NCBI RefSeq assembly: GCF_963422355.1
Contig: NC_085095.1
Coordinates: forward strand, 5,202,327 to 5,266,326
Direction of reading: 5' to 3'
Origin: Corticium candelabrum
Lineage: Eukaryota > Porifera > Homoscleromorpha > Homosclerophorida > Plakinidae
Length of the DNA: 64,000 bases
A program made the position numbers and the translations under genes. Below are positions 1-23,303 of this stretch, in pieces; the stretch's first letter is position 1, and each line of letters starts with the position of its first letter. Below the pieces are notes generated by a model that saw only the letters and a program-made list of their open reading frames with translations, had not been told where the DNA came from and did not search any database.

Positions 1-329
1 CAACGCTGTACTGCCGCGACTGGAAGACAGTTTGCACACTCTGCTCATTGTAAGAAAATTAATGGTATCGAGTTGTATGATATGAGGTAAAGTATATGTC
101 TATGTTTTGTGATATTTGCAAATAGCAAATGTTCTTTACGACATTCCATTCAAAATCAAGTCTTTTGAGCACATCGAGTCATGCTTGTCTCAACTTCAGG
201 TTTCTATTGTGTGAGCATGTAATTTATTTGTTACAGTCAGTTTCTGTTTTTGTGATTCTACAGGAAGTTGAAAGTATTATGGACATAGACAGTGATGTAG
301 AACAGGTAGCTGTGAGTGAAGGCGTTTGA
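1..329 (+). CDS. 3' end of an unidentified gene (last two exons)
   Basis: An open exon runs from the window edge to about position 48 and stops at a GTAAG donor. It encodes a short leucine-rich stretch ending in HTLLI. A TCTACAG acceptor near 261 opens a last exon of about 22 codons, starting EVESIMDIDSDVEQV and ending in TGA at 327-329. The two exons join in phase 0, giving a short acidic C-terminus. The rest of the gene lies upstream of the window, so no family can be named. The call rests only on splice signals and phase; a chance pairing cannot be excluded. Confidence 0.35.
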
Positions 330-1243
330 ATGTGGTTATTTGTATCTGATTGTGCTTTGTAGTTCTTTTACGATTTCAAGTTAGAGAAAAGTCTCGTGTC
401 TTCAATTTTAGAGTTTAACCGTCACAAACTATCTAGTGGTAGTTCAGCCACAGACTCAGGCGGGTTTTGTGATGACGTGGATTAATGGGTCAATGAGTAG
501 ATAATATTGATATGGTGCCATTTTCTGTCACTTTGAATCTACTGGCTTTTGGACCTTCGCATTAGCTTGGTTGATGGTTGGTGACTGTCATGTGATGTTA
601 AGAGAAGAAACCAGTGCAATTGACAGTTTAATGTGGATTTGAAGTCAGAGGAAATTGTGCAGATTTGGAGGTTACTCGAGTAGCAATATATACTGCAGAA
701 TTACTTTTAGTTAAGTTTATGTCTGTGTGTTTATAAGCAATTTCATATTCATATTTAATGTAGAATACATGTGTAGTCAGACTGCCAGTCAGAATGAGCT
801 GATTGGCAGGATTAACATCACATTTGTATAGTTTGTATGAATGAATGTATGATGCTATCGTTGTTGTCAGTGTATGTCATTGTATGGCGACTGGTCGATC
901 TTACATTATGAATTTCTGATATTATTATCACTAGCTGTCTTGAATGCCATAATGGCATGACATACCTCCGATGTTTGGGGTTCAGTCCTTTTTACTTTCG
1001 ACCTTTATGTTCTTGTACAATCTGTTCTCAATTCTGTGATTCATGTTGTCAATGTGTTTTGAGTTGAATATGATGCATGTAAGTTATACGTACATATGTG
1101 TCTATATCACACACATCGGTCAATGCTGCATATTTGTCTCCATTATATATATTATATTAATAATATAATTAATAAATTGGTAATACACTAAGTGAGCAAG
1201 TCCCAAAAAGAGTCACTAGAAGAATGCAGTTGCATACATACAT

Positions 1244-1364
<121 letters not shown>

Positions 1365-1602
1365 GGGCTCTGCCGTGAGGCAGCTGGTCAAGTTAGTGAT
1401 TGTGGATCTTTCTACTTCATTTCATGCCAAAGTAGTGGTACTTTTGCAGTAAGGAATGCAGTATTTGTGAACGCAACTGCATGGTTGTAGCTGCATGGAA
1501 TCTTATTAGATCACTGGTGGAAAATGCTTGTGATATCTAGAGCTGTATGTACCTGGTATGGCTATGCATGGGGACGTCTGCAAGTTTATAGATGATGCGC
1601 GC

Positions 1603-1605
<3 letters not shown>

Positions 1606-1634
<29 letters not shown>

Positions 1635-1711
1635 CTGTGTCTGTGTGTCTGTGTCTGTGTGTCTGTCTGTCTGTCTGTCTGTGTGTCTGTGTCTGTGTGT
1701 CTGTGTCTGTG

Positions 1712-1766
<55 letters not shown>

Positions 1767-1795
1767 GTTCGTGTGCGCGTGCGTGCGTGGGTGTG
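1606..1795. repeat. Compound (TG)n / (TCTG)n microsatellite
   Basis: About 190 bp of TG dinucleotides interspersed with TCTG tetranucleotides, including a block of some 15 TCTG units. It lies just upstream of the first exon of the CCHCR1-like gene and could change length between individuals. Confidence 0.97.
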
Positions 1796-1867
1796 TTAAC
1801 GAGCATGCGCATAAACATGACGATGTTCTTACGCCTACACTGAATTATACGGGATTTGTCATTATCT

Positions 1868-4072
1868 ATGGCGGCCCATTCGCAAAGTCTACAACCTCCG
1901 CACTTGTTTTTCTCCAGAAATTCTTCGTCTCGTTCAACAAATGCACTTACAACTTCTAGACAGCTTTTGCCGCCTTCGATGTACACAATGAAGCGAAAGA
2001 CGACGGAAGAACCGTGGAGTTCCCTGGCAAGAACAACCAACGACATACTCGAATTGAAAGAAAAAAATCAGAGACTGAGGTATCGGGTCATGAAATGCTT
2101 TGTTTGTTTGTTTGTGTGTTTGTCTGCTTTACACTTGCTTTTCTATGTTGTAGTATGCGTTTTCTCATTGATTTGCATGGTGTATATGTAGGCGTGAATT
2201 AGAGGATTTGCGAGCTGCAGAGAGACGCCACGACAGTGACATTGATGCTAGACGAAGCCTGTTGTCTGCAGCCGAATCAAAAGCTCAACGTTTGGAAAGA
2301 CAGCTGGTCGCTAGTGCAGAAGAGAGAAGGGACATTGTGAGTGACATGGAGACACGTTTCAGGAAGAGAGAGGAGGATTTGCTGGAGGAAATAAGGCAGC
2401 AAAACTTGCAGTTAGAAGAAACGAGGGAGGAGAGGATGAGAAGTGTGACAATGTTAGAGAGAAAGTTGGAAGAAGAACGTGGAAGTCACCAGGCAATGGT
2501 AAGTGAATGGCAGACGACTCTGGCTACAAACCAGCAACGGTGTGAGCAAGAAATTGAAGAGACAAAGCAGCTGAGTGAAAGGAAAGGGAAAGAATTGGAC
2601 AGCAACATTGAACGGCTAGAGGAAGAGCTAAGGCATGCAGGAATATAGATCATTATGTTTTTGTTTTCTTTTGTCAGCCTAAGGGATGCAATCGTAGAGA
2701 CATTTGTCTGTCTACTTGTTTGTTTCTTTGTTTGTTTTTGTCTGTCTGTTTTTTCTGTTTGTCTTTGTATATCTGTTCGTCTTTTTATATCCAGAACGAA
2801 ATTAATTATTATTACTTGTTCAAAGTCCGTCAGTCACATGGCTGATCGTGCCAAGAGTTGGCCAGTCATTATTACAATTGCCCCGGCGTTTTGCAAAGCG
2901 GCTCAGTGGCTTGCCGATAGAGTTACTTGTGATCATGTTCTTGCCTTGTCAAAGACATAAGATATAAAAAATCTGCTAGGGTATGCAACATGCGTATGCT
3001 TTTATACATGCTGAAAACAGTAGCACTTGTGCTTGCGTTTTGTATTTCATTGCATTTTTATGACACTTCAATACAAATTTTCATTGTCAATGTTGAGTTC
3101 ATTGCTGACTTTGTTTACTTGAATGACACTTGATGAACAGACTTGAAAAATGGAAATGAGCGGTTTGGCAGTTTCGAATGGTGCCAACTTTTTGCAAGCC
3201 TGCTACATAATTTTTTTATGTAAATACGTCAACACAAATGGAGAGTAAACAATTAGAGTATGATACAAAATAATTTATGTAGCCAAAGCATAATCATGCA
3301 TCTCTATCACGGGCTTGGTTGTTTATTGAATTGATTTTTCAGCATCTCAAACTTTATGAATTTAATTATTGTTTGATTGTCCGAGTGTGATGGTTGACCA
3401 ATGACTGGCTGTATATATTGAGGTCTGTGTCTAATTTGTTTGTATGTCTGTTTTGTAGGGTTTAATTTAAATTATGTCAGAAGGGTGTGATTAATTGTTA
3501 TTTAGACGTTGTAATTGTGAACTGGAAGACGAACGGCAGACTGTTCAGCAACTTCGTTCTTACATTGGTACTTCACTACCTTCAGCTACCGATAATAACA
3601 ATGTTGCTAGTGTATTAGAAGAAGAAAATGCTACTTTGAAAATTCAACTGCAGGTTCAGATATTTCTGCTGTCAATAATTACTGGTGATTAATTACACAC
3701 AATGTGATAAATGTATATGTAGAAATCAGAGGTAGAAACTGATAGCTTCAGATCTACAGTTGAACTGCTAAATGTTCGACTGGCATCTCTGAGTGAAATC
3801 GTCAATATCCAGCAGTCGGAACTATCTAAGGTCTGATTTGAGTTTAGATTTGTCATTAGAATTGAATAATTTTTTGCAGAGTACCAATTTCATGATGGGA
3901 GAAGAGAACAAAATGCAAACCTTGTTGACGAAGTATTGAATGTTAGTGTTGACAATCAATGCATCGTTGCAGTTGTTTTTATGTAGATGGAGAGAGAAGG
4001 TGTTCGCTTTATTAGTACAACAGAAAAGTCGAGAAATAGAAGCTTCACAGAGACGAGCAAAATCGGAGAAAG

Positions 4073-4128
<56 letters not shown>

Positions 4129-4143
4129 ATGTGCATGTGTGCA

Positions 4144-4202
<59 letters not shown>

Positions 4203-6952
4203 ATTTGTGTATTTGTGTGGTGTGTGTGTTTGTGCGTGCGTTTGTGTGCATGTGTGCGTATGTGTCGGACTGACGACTTTAAACAACATCCTTATCATCC
4301 ATCGCTTTTAGCTATCTGAGATGTTGAAAGAAGTGCGAGAATTGCAAACAGAATGTGAGGTACAGAAGCATTCTTTAGCCGACAGAACAGCACAACTTGA
4401 ATTACAAAGGCACCAGACGCAGGTACGATGCAAAATCACTGTTTGCATTATGCAGTGCTTGTTCATTTGTGCTCAAACTGTACTCATGTATGGATGACAC
4501 TGTTTGGTCTTGAGGTGCTCTGATAAAATTAATATTCACATGTGTCTGTTTGAACAAACATTGTATGACAGCATAATACACATTGTTGTCAACCACGTGC
4601 AGTGTTTATTGCTTATGAAATCATAAGTAGTAAGTGGCATTATGTAGTAACTGTGTTGTGTTACATTTACTCTTGCATGGAACAGAAACTTGAAGACAGT
4701 TCGAAAACACTGCAAGAGGAGAATGCTTCTTTGACTTGCCAGAGAGATACTGCTATACGATCACTTAATGACATAAAGCAGCAATGTCAAAGGTATTGTA
4801 ATTTGTTGTTTTTTTATTTGTAAGATATTGTGCTATTATATATTTTGCAGTTTGTTTGAGTGGCTAACTGACAGGCAGTCGGCAATACAGTGTGCATCAG
4901 TGAAGTTGCAATCAATAGAACAGCGAGTTGTGTTTGCAACAGGACGAATTTCATTGTTGAGAGGTTTGAAAGCGAGACATTGTTTCTGTTATTAGTTGTC
5001 TTAGTTGAAGAAGAGTAGATTTTAGACCAATTTTGTTCAGTGCGTGTACTTTACCTGCTTGATCATAACCTTATGCTAGTTTCATCTGTGGCGGTCATGC
5101 CTACTACCATACTCACTTGATTATTACCCCACCCCATGGTTGGCTCGAGTCAAACATCAAGTATGGGATGGGACCTTTCAAAAATTGACATCTAAAGTTG
5201 TTGAAGAATGTCAGCATTTCTACAGACACAAATCTAGCAACAGTCACTGTAGAAAGCACCAAAAAATTGGCACTAAAATGACTAAGAGGTGTGAAATCTT
5301 AAAGTGGAGGCTGGGGGCTTACTTAAACTTTAGGGTGATAATCAAGCAAGTAGGGTATATGTGGTCTTTTTTATATGGCACTTCATACCTACCCTACCGC
5401 ATATGATATGTCTGTACCTCTGAAACATTACATGGGAATCAAATGTGAAGAACTCTAGTGATCAGTGAGATTGGTACAGGGCTACTCGCTTATCACTTTC
5501 TGGATGTATTACCATGTGACTTCAGTAGTCACCTTGTAACACACTGGCAGAGAGAGTACTGTAGGGAATGTACAGTAGGTGATCATTGGATACATAATGA
5601 AGGATGAAGTAGTTAGGTCACTTACATACAGGGATTTGGACAAACGGTTTGTACAAGGATATGCAAGGTTTCATACACTTGGACGTGCCAACAGTGAACT
5701 ATTATCAAAGTATTGCTATTGAGTCAAAAGAGATTTATAGTGTTTACTATATAGGTCTTTATAATCGGCAAGAAGCTGTATGGAAGAGCAGAATGAATGC
5801 TGTATTATCCAACCAGTCTAACCAGTTGCCTGAGTCAACAAATGATGAGACAAGCGATGAGGCAAGTGATGATACTGCACTCACCTTGGTTCCTGTTGAT
5901 CATTTGAGGAGTGAAGTGGTACGATTAACAAGTGAACGAGACTCGTTGTTATTGAGATTGGAAGAGGATGCCGCTCATTTAGAAGAGAGGCTGCAATCAG
6001 TTAGAGAACAATGTGAGGAAATTTCGAATACTTAATAGACGTGATGATAGAGTGTATTACAGATGAAACACAGCTGCAAGACAAAACATTTGAGTCTAAT
6101 CATTTCAGAAATTCTCTGACTGAAGAACGCATTGTACAAATACTTTGCTTGCTATATTTTTGTTCTTCCGTGGTAATATTGTTGTGCATCATTGTAGCGA
6201 ACTTCTAATTTGGAAAGCGAGCTGGAGGAGTCCAGAACGTCAGTTGTTGAATTGCAGCAATCTCTCGCAAGCTTTCAGTCAGACATGACTAACAGAATGG
6301 CATCATCTGAAAAAAGTTTGTTATAAAAGTTTGATGAATGTTGTTATTGTTGTGAGTATTTGTGTTTGGTAGAATATGAAGAATCACTTAGGGAAGCCAA
6401 ACTAGCACATGCAGAGCAGCTGTCTGATGTCGTGACCAAGTTACAGACCTCAGAGGCTGAGTTGACGAAGACCGCTGCTGAGCTGTTCCACATCAAACGG
6501 CAGACTGTAAGAGATACTGAAAGAACCAAGGAACAGTTTGAACTACAAATAGAAGAATTAGAGCGTCAACTGAGACTGACACAAGACAAATTACGAAGTG
6601 TTCAATCAGAGAAAAATATTTTGGTGGTGCACATAATACATTAATTTGTCATAGACTTAAATGTGTGTTAACGTTGGTTGTTGTCAACAGACAACATTGA
6701 AACAGGAAGAACTCAGTTCTCGCAGTAGTCATATCAAAGAGTCTAGGGTTTTGTCTTCCAGAGAGAATATTGGAGATAGTAGGGAACAAGTAGAAGTACA
6801 TCAACCAGAGGGTAACCATAACTATAGTTAACTTCTTTTTTTGATACAAAGTTGTATTCTGTGCAGATGTAAGAGTTCTCTTGGGCCAGCTGCAGTCATT
6901 GTCTTCTGAACTTCGAAGAATAGACGTCGAAGTACGAGACAAAGCGACGTGA
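1868..6952 (+). CDS. CCHCR1: Coiled-coil alpha-helical rod protein 1 homologue (CCHCR1), multi-exon
   Basis: A gene of at least 13 exons encodes an almost entirely coiled-coil protein rich in E, Q, K, R and L. Exons that join in phase: 1868-2079, 2192-2632, 3506-3653, 3723-3830, 3880-3932, 3988-4074 and 4312-4422. Further coding blocks lie near 4683-4792, 4850-4967, 5769-6030, 6200-6318, 6373-6628, 6691-6813 and 6867-6952. The diagnostic signature is [13 protein letters not shown], encoded at 3989-4030, matching the conserved segment of vertebrate CCHCR1. The segments before it ([19 protein letters not shown]) and after it follow the same order as in that family. In vertebrates CCHCR1 is a centrosome and P-body protein; this role is inferred here. 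The start at 1868 is the first ATG of the open exon. The last codons end in a TGA at 6950-6952 that overlaps a GTGAGT donor-like sequence, so a further exon is possible. Exon 2 seems to use a GC donor at 2633. Confidence 0.85.
4075..4245. repeat. (GT)n microsatellite inside a CCHCR1 intron, abutting the splice donor
   Basis: About 170 bp of GT repeats with a few GCATGT interruptions. It begins at the first base of the intron after the WREKVFALL exon, so the donor dinucleotide is itself the first repeat unit. Confidence 0.95.
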
Positions 6953-8019
6953 GTTTGATTCATCGACGTGTTATATTATTCATTCTTAGTTTACGTGATT
7001 TTAACTCAAAACAGATTGTACATTTGAACTATTACTACACAAGTTGATCGTAATAGATTGACAAATACAGTTTAGTACTTTGCGGTATTGCTACTTTCAA
7101 ATCGAGCATTACAGTCCTCCTTGCATCTTGGGATTTATCTACACTATACCGAGTATGATATATGATACATACATGTCATTTGGAATCAGTTGGTTGCTTC
7201 TATGTACAGTGGTGTGTCCATGGCCATGCATCAGCATGTGTTCTTGTTTGTCCATGCCTACAATGTGTACATACGTATGTACATAAGTACATCTTTCTAT
7301 GAGTTTGTGTGTGCATGTCTGCTTCTTGTCTCACACCTTTAGCAGTGTTTGAAATTTATGGCAGACGAAGTCGTAATCTTGGCAACCTCAAAATTTTTAG
7401 TTGTCTAGGAGTCAAAGACTCTTACATATATTTCATAAATATCAAATAATGATACTGATTTTTGGCTAGTAAACAAATCCCAAAACTCGAGGTGTCACTC
7501 ACTACATGTATATTACTTTACAGCATTAAAACAAAAAATTATTGGGTCCACCATAACTTGAGTGACTTCAGTCGTTACAACTTGACAGCCACTTTTTCAA
7601 CACTGCTTTAGTTGTTTCATAACAGCAGGTAACTATAGGATTAGAGGCATGGGCAATTCATTAGATAAAAATGCATGTAATTAACCAAACCATGTACCCA
7701 GACCTCTGCATGTACCTGACTTACTGGCATACTCAGACAGACATTGACTCAACTTGATTCTATGTCGAATCGGAACGTTAGCACTGATTGCTTCAACCAT
7801 TAAATTTGTGTATGCAATACTCAGATTAATTAATATCACTAATACAGTATTTTGATTCTGCCTTGAAACACCAGAAACCGTCATATCTGATTCTTATGAT
7901 TGATTGACTGGTTGATAATGATGAGATTTCTGTAATTACAGAATACCATATACCTACTGTACCGTAATTCCAAACATAGCAAACATGACTGCACATATGT
8001 ATAGAATTCTCTATTAGAG
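6953..8019. other. Intergenic spacer between CCHCR1 and TIM23
   Basis: About 1.07 kb between the 3' ends of two convergent genes. It holds only short frames without splice context. I see no repeat array, hairpin or recognisable element in it. Confidence 0.55.
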
Positions 8020-8616
8020 CTAGGTATACTGTCTAGTTGGAAACAAGGAGTGGCGACTCCCCAAGAAGTACATTCCAAAGAAATACGAAGCCGCAATACA
8101 ACCACCCGCTGCCCCAGCTATTGCAATTTTCCTCAAGCCAGAAGTCGACCTGTACAGAGCACCAGTCAATACAGCACTGCCAACAGAATTGAAAATATCG
8201 TCCTGTCCACCACGCAACTTGATAGCCACGGTATCAATACAACTATATAGCACAGCCAACACTCCCAAGTTGTTAGCCAAAAGGGGTCCCCTTCTGGTAC
8301 ACGAGTTCAACACACTGTTCCAACGCAACTTTAGAGTTCTTCCATTTGGATACATGAGGCCCTCGTAAAGTCCCACGGCACCGCCTGTAGACATACCAGC
8401 GAGATACGACACTCCAGTTCGGTAAAACATCTTTTCTCCCCACGAGCGAGTCTTCTGCGAGTCGGTGGCGAACACGAACTCGTCCTCTTGACTCCACAAC
8501 GACGGATCGACGTTGATAGCGTAGGGCGACAAGTTGAGGCCTGGCGCAGGAGACAAAGACACCGACATAGACGGGTCGTTGATCGAATAGTCGCCCTGAT
8601 GCAACCTTTCCGCCAT
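8020..8616 (-). CDS. TIMM23: Mitochondrial import inner membrane translocase subunit TIM23, intronless
   Basis: A complete single-exon frame of 198 codons, close to the usual length of about 200 residues. TIM23 forms the presequence-translocase channel of the inner mitochondrial membrane. The N-terminal third is hydrophilic and contains SPYAINVDPSLW, a stretch typical of animal TIM23. The C-terminal part is a Tim17/Tim22/Tim23 domain with glycine-rich membrane segments: GVSYLAGMSTGGAVGLYEGL (about residues 68-87), then segments near 110-130, 142-156 and 164-185. The start at 8616 is the first ATG and gives the expected N-terminus (MAERLHQGDY). It is head-to-head with GCN2, 145 bp apart. The lack of introns is unusual next to such intron-rich neighbours and may reflect an old retrocopy, but the frame is intact. 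Confidence 0.95.
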   Translation of the reverse strand: MAERLHQGDYSINDPSMSVSLSPAPGLNLSPYAINVDPSLWSQEDEFVFATDSQKTRSWGEKMFYRTGVSYLAGMSTGGAVGLYEGLMYPNGRTLKLRWNSVLNSCTRRGPLLANNLGVLAVLYSCIDTVAIKLRGGQDDIFNSVGSAVLTGALYRSTSGLRKIAIAGAAGGCIAASYFFGMYFLGSRHSLFPTRQYT

Positions 8617-8761
8617 TGCGAGTCACTTGTCACGAGGTTGTTGATAGCAATTCGTTGGACTTACCGCGATGCCACGTGATGGCTTCCTTTGAAAAAAACA
8701 ATTTTAGCGTAGAGTACGTCATTTGCCTAGATGCTATTGTGCGTGGAAATTTCTTTGTGTG
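8617..8761. promoter_or_regulatory. Shared promoter region between TIM23 and GCN2
   Basis: Only 145 bp separates the start codons of two divergent genes, so both 5' leaders and core promoters must lie here or overlap the coding exons. No clear TATA box is visible. A bidirectional promoter is inferred from the spacing alone. Confidence 0.5.
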
Positions 8762-21542
<12,781 letters not shown>

Positions 21543-23189
21543 GATTGAAGGTTGCTGATGTTGGCACTCTCTGGTACTGCAATGCACCAGTTCGATCAGA
21601 AATGGTCCAAAATGAAGTGGGATTATTCGTATGTCACAGCAAACAATCGTCCTTGCTCGGGCCATTGTAGCAGTCATCATATGGCTTTCAGTTGTGTTCT
21701 GTAAAAACAGCGTAACTGTAGACAGAGATAATTTTGTACTGAATCTTCTTTTCACTGCATTGTTTGGCATTTGATTTGCATTGTGATTGGCTTATAATTG
21801 TTTGTCATTGTTGAACCAGGCAGGCAATTTGACAGATCAACCTGTTAGACTATGCACCAATCGATTAGCTGCTACATTGTAGCTTCCAAAATCAATGCTG
21901 CACACTCCTCTGTGATTGAGTCTTGTATGTACTTCATGATGCTTTTCTCTAATCAGTATTTTTACATCATAACATTGTTGAAACAGTACAAATGACTTTT
22001 ATACAAGAGACGTATGCATGTATCTATGGGCTGTCTTACAAGTTTATGTTTTGAGATAGTTTGCTCAATCTTTCCAATGACAGGTCGAGGAGCACATGTC
22101 ATTTGGAAGTCACTTGCCTTACTAAAAGTGCTCTTTACAGACAGCTGACCATTCAGACATGTTGGAGATTACTTCAGATGGAAAACCTAATTTAACTAGT
22201 AAACGCTGACAACACAACGGATACTGGCCCCCTAACTGTTAAACAGATCACAATTATATAATGTATAGATGTACACAAATGTCCTAATCAGACATTAACT
22301 ATTATCTAATGAGGTGTTTGTGACTGTTACAATCCTTACAGTTCACTTAGGTAACTGCACCTACTTCCGAACTCCGTTTGATCAGAAGTTGATCCAGACC
22401 GTTTCTCATCTCTTTTGGGAGACGGTATGGAACTTCGAGGCTAACTCCTTGGGTTCTACAGCTTTCAGGTAATTGGTCTTACCTTCATTGGGCATTGTAC
22501 ATACAGTCACAGTCGACTAAGGCTGATTGAAAATGTTTTGTAGTGAATTTTTAGAACTATAGCAGATTCTAGTAAGTAGGCAAACGTTATTTGTTCTGTC
22601 TAAACTATGTTTTTGAATAATAATTAAGACAACCTTATCTAGTGCATCTGGTTTAGTGCTAATTAGCAAATTTTGTGAATGATAGATTGATGATCATGGA
22701 GTTATACATTGAATCCATGCATTCTGGCACAAGGTGAATATCACAAGATGCCTTTTCAGCCAGAACTCTGCATACTTGTAACTGTACGAACTAGGATCTT
22801 GTTGATTTATACGATTTTAGCTACATCAGTTATTATCAACAACATGCACTGCTTGGTTCTACACAAAAGGTTCGTTGGATATCTTCACTGGACTAATTAT
22901 TATTCTCTCTCACAATTTCAGAACTGTGTCACGAGAAAGATTGTTTTCTCTTTGGCAACATGTCACCATTTTCGTAAGTTCTCGGCATAACTCTCCTAGG
23001 GATAAATGTAAAAAGCAGTTTGTGTGCAATTCTGCTTGATAAAATTATCAATCATCCCATCCAAGATATCATTATATCTGCCAGTCAAAATGTAGAAACA
23101 GGTAGGAATACTCTTTGGTTAATTAACTGTCAACAAAACGTGAAAATTCAAAGGTCATCACATTGCACTAGATACCCTGTTTGAATTGT
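21543..23189. other. Intergenic spacer downstream of GCN2
   Basis: About 1.6 kb with no supported gene. A poorly conserved stretch near 22340-22475 vaguely recalls a 5S-derived sequence but is too weak to call. The rest is AT-rich and without obvious structure. Confidence 0.5.
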
Positions 23190-23303
23190 TGTATATGTGG
23201 GCCGGCGAGACCAGTGTACTCAGATAAGCTACATTATAATGCTTCGAGCCGACGCTAGCTATGTCCACACACAAAGACTGAGTCACTCTAATTCTGGTAT
23301 CTA
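23190..23303 (-). repeat. 3' LTR of the Ty3/gypsy element
   Basis: Matches the segment 27359-27469 in the same orientation over its whole length: GTATATGTGGG, GCGAGACCAG, GTACTCAGATAAGCT, CACACACAAAGACT, AGTCACTCTAATTC and GGTATC are shared. About 114 bp; several substitutions and small indels separate the two copies. Confidence 0.88.

Noticed and set aside
22336-22476. Possible 5S rRNA or 5S-derived SINE (TGGGAGAC and CCGAACTCC words)
   Set aside because: Only a few short words match; the internal promoter boxes and the base-paired ends of a 5S gene could not be lined up convincingly.
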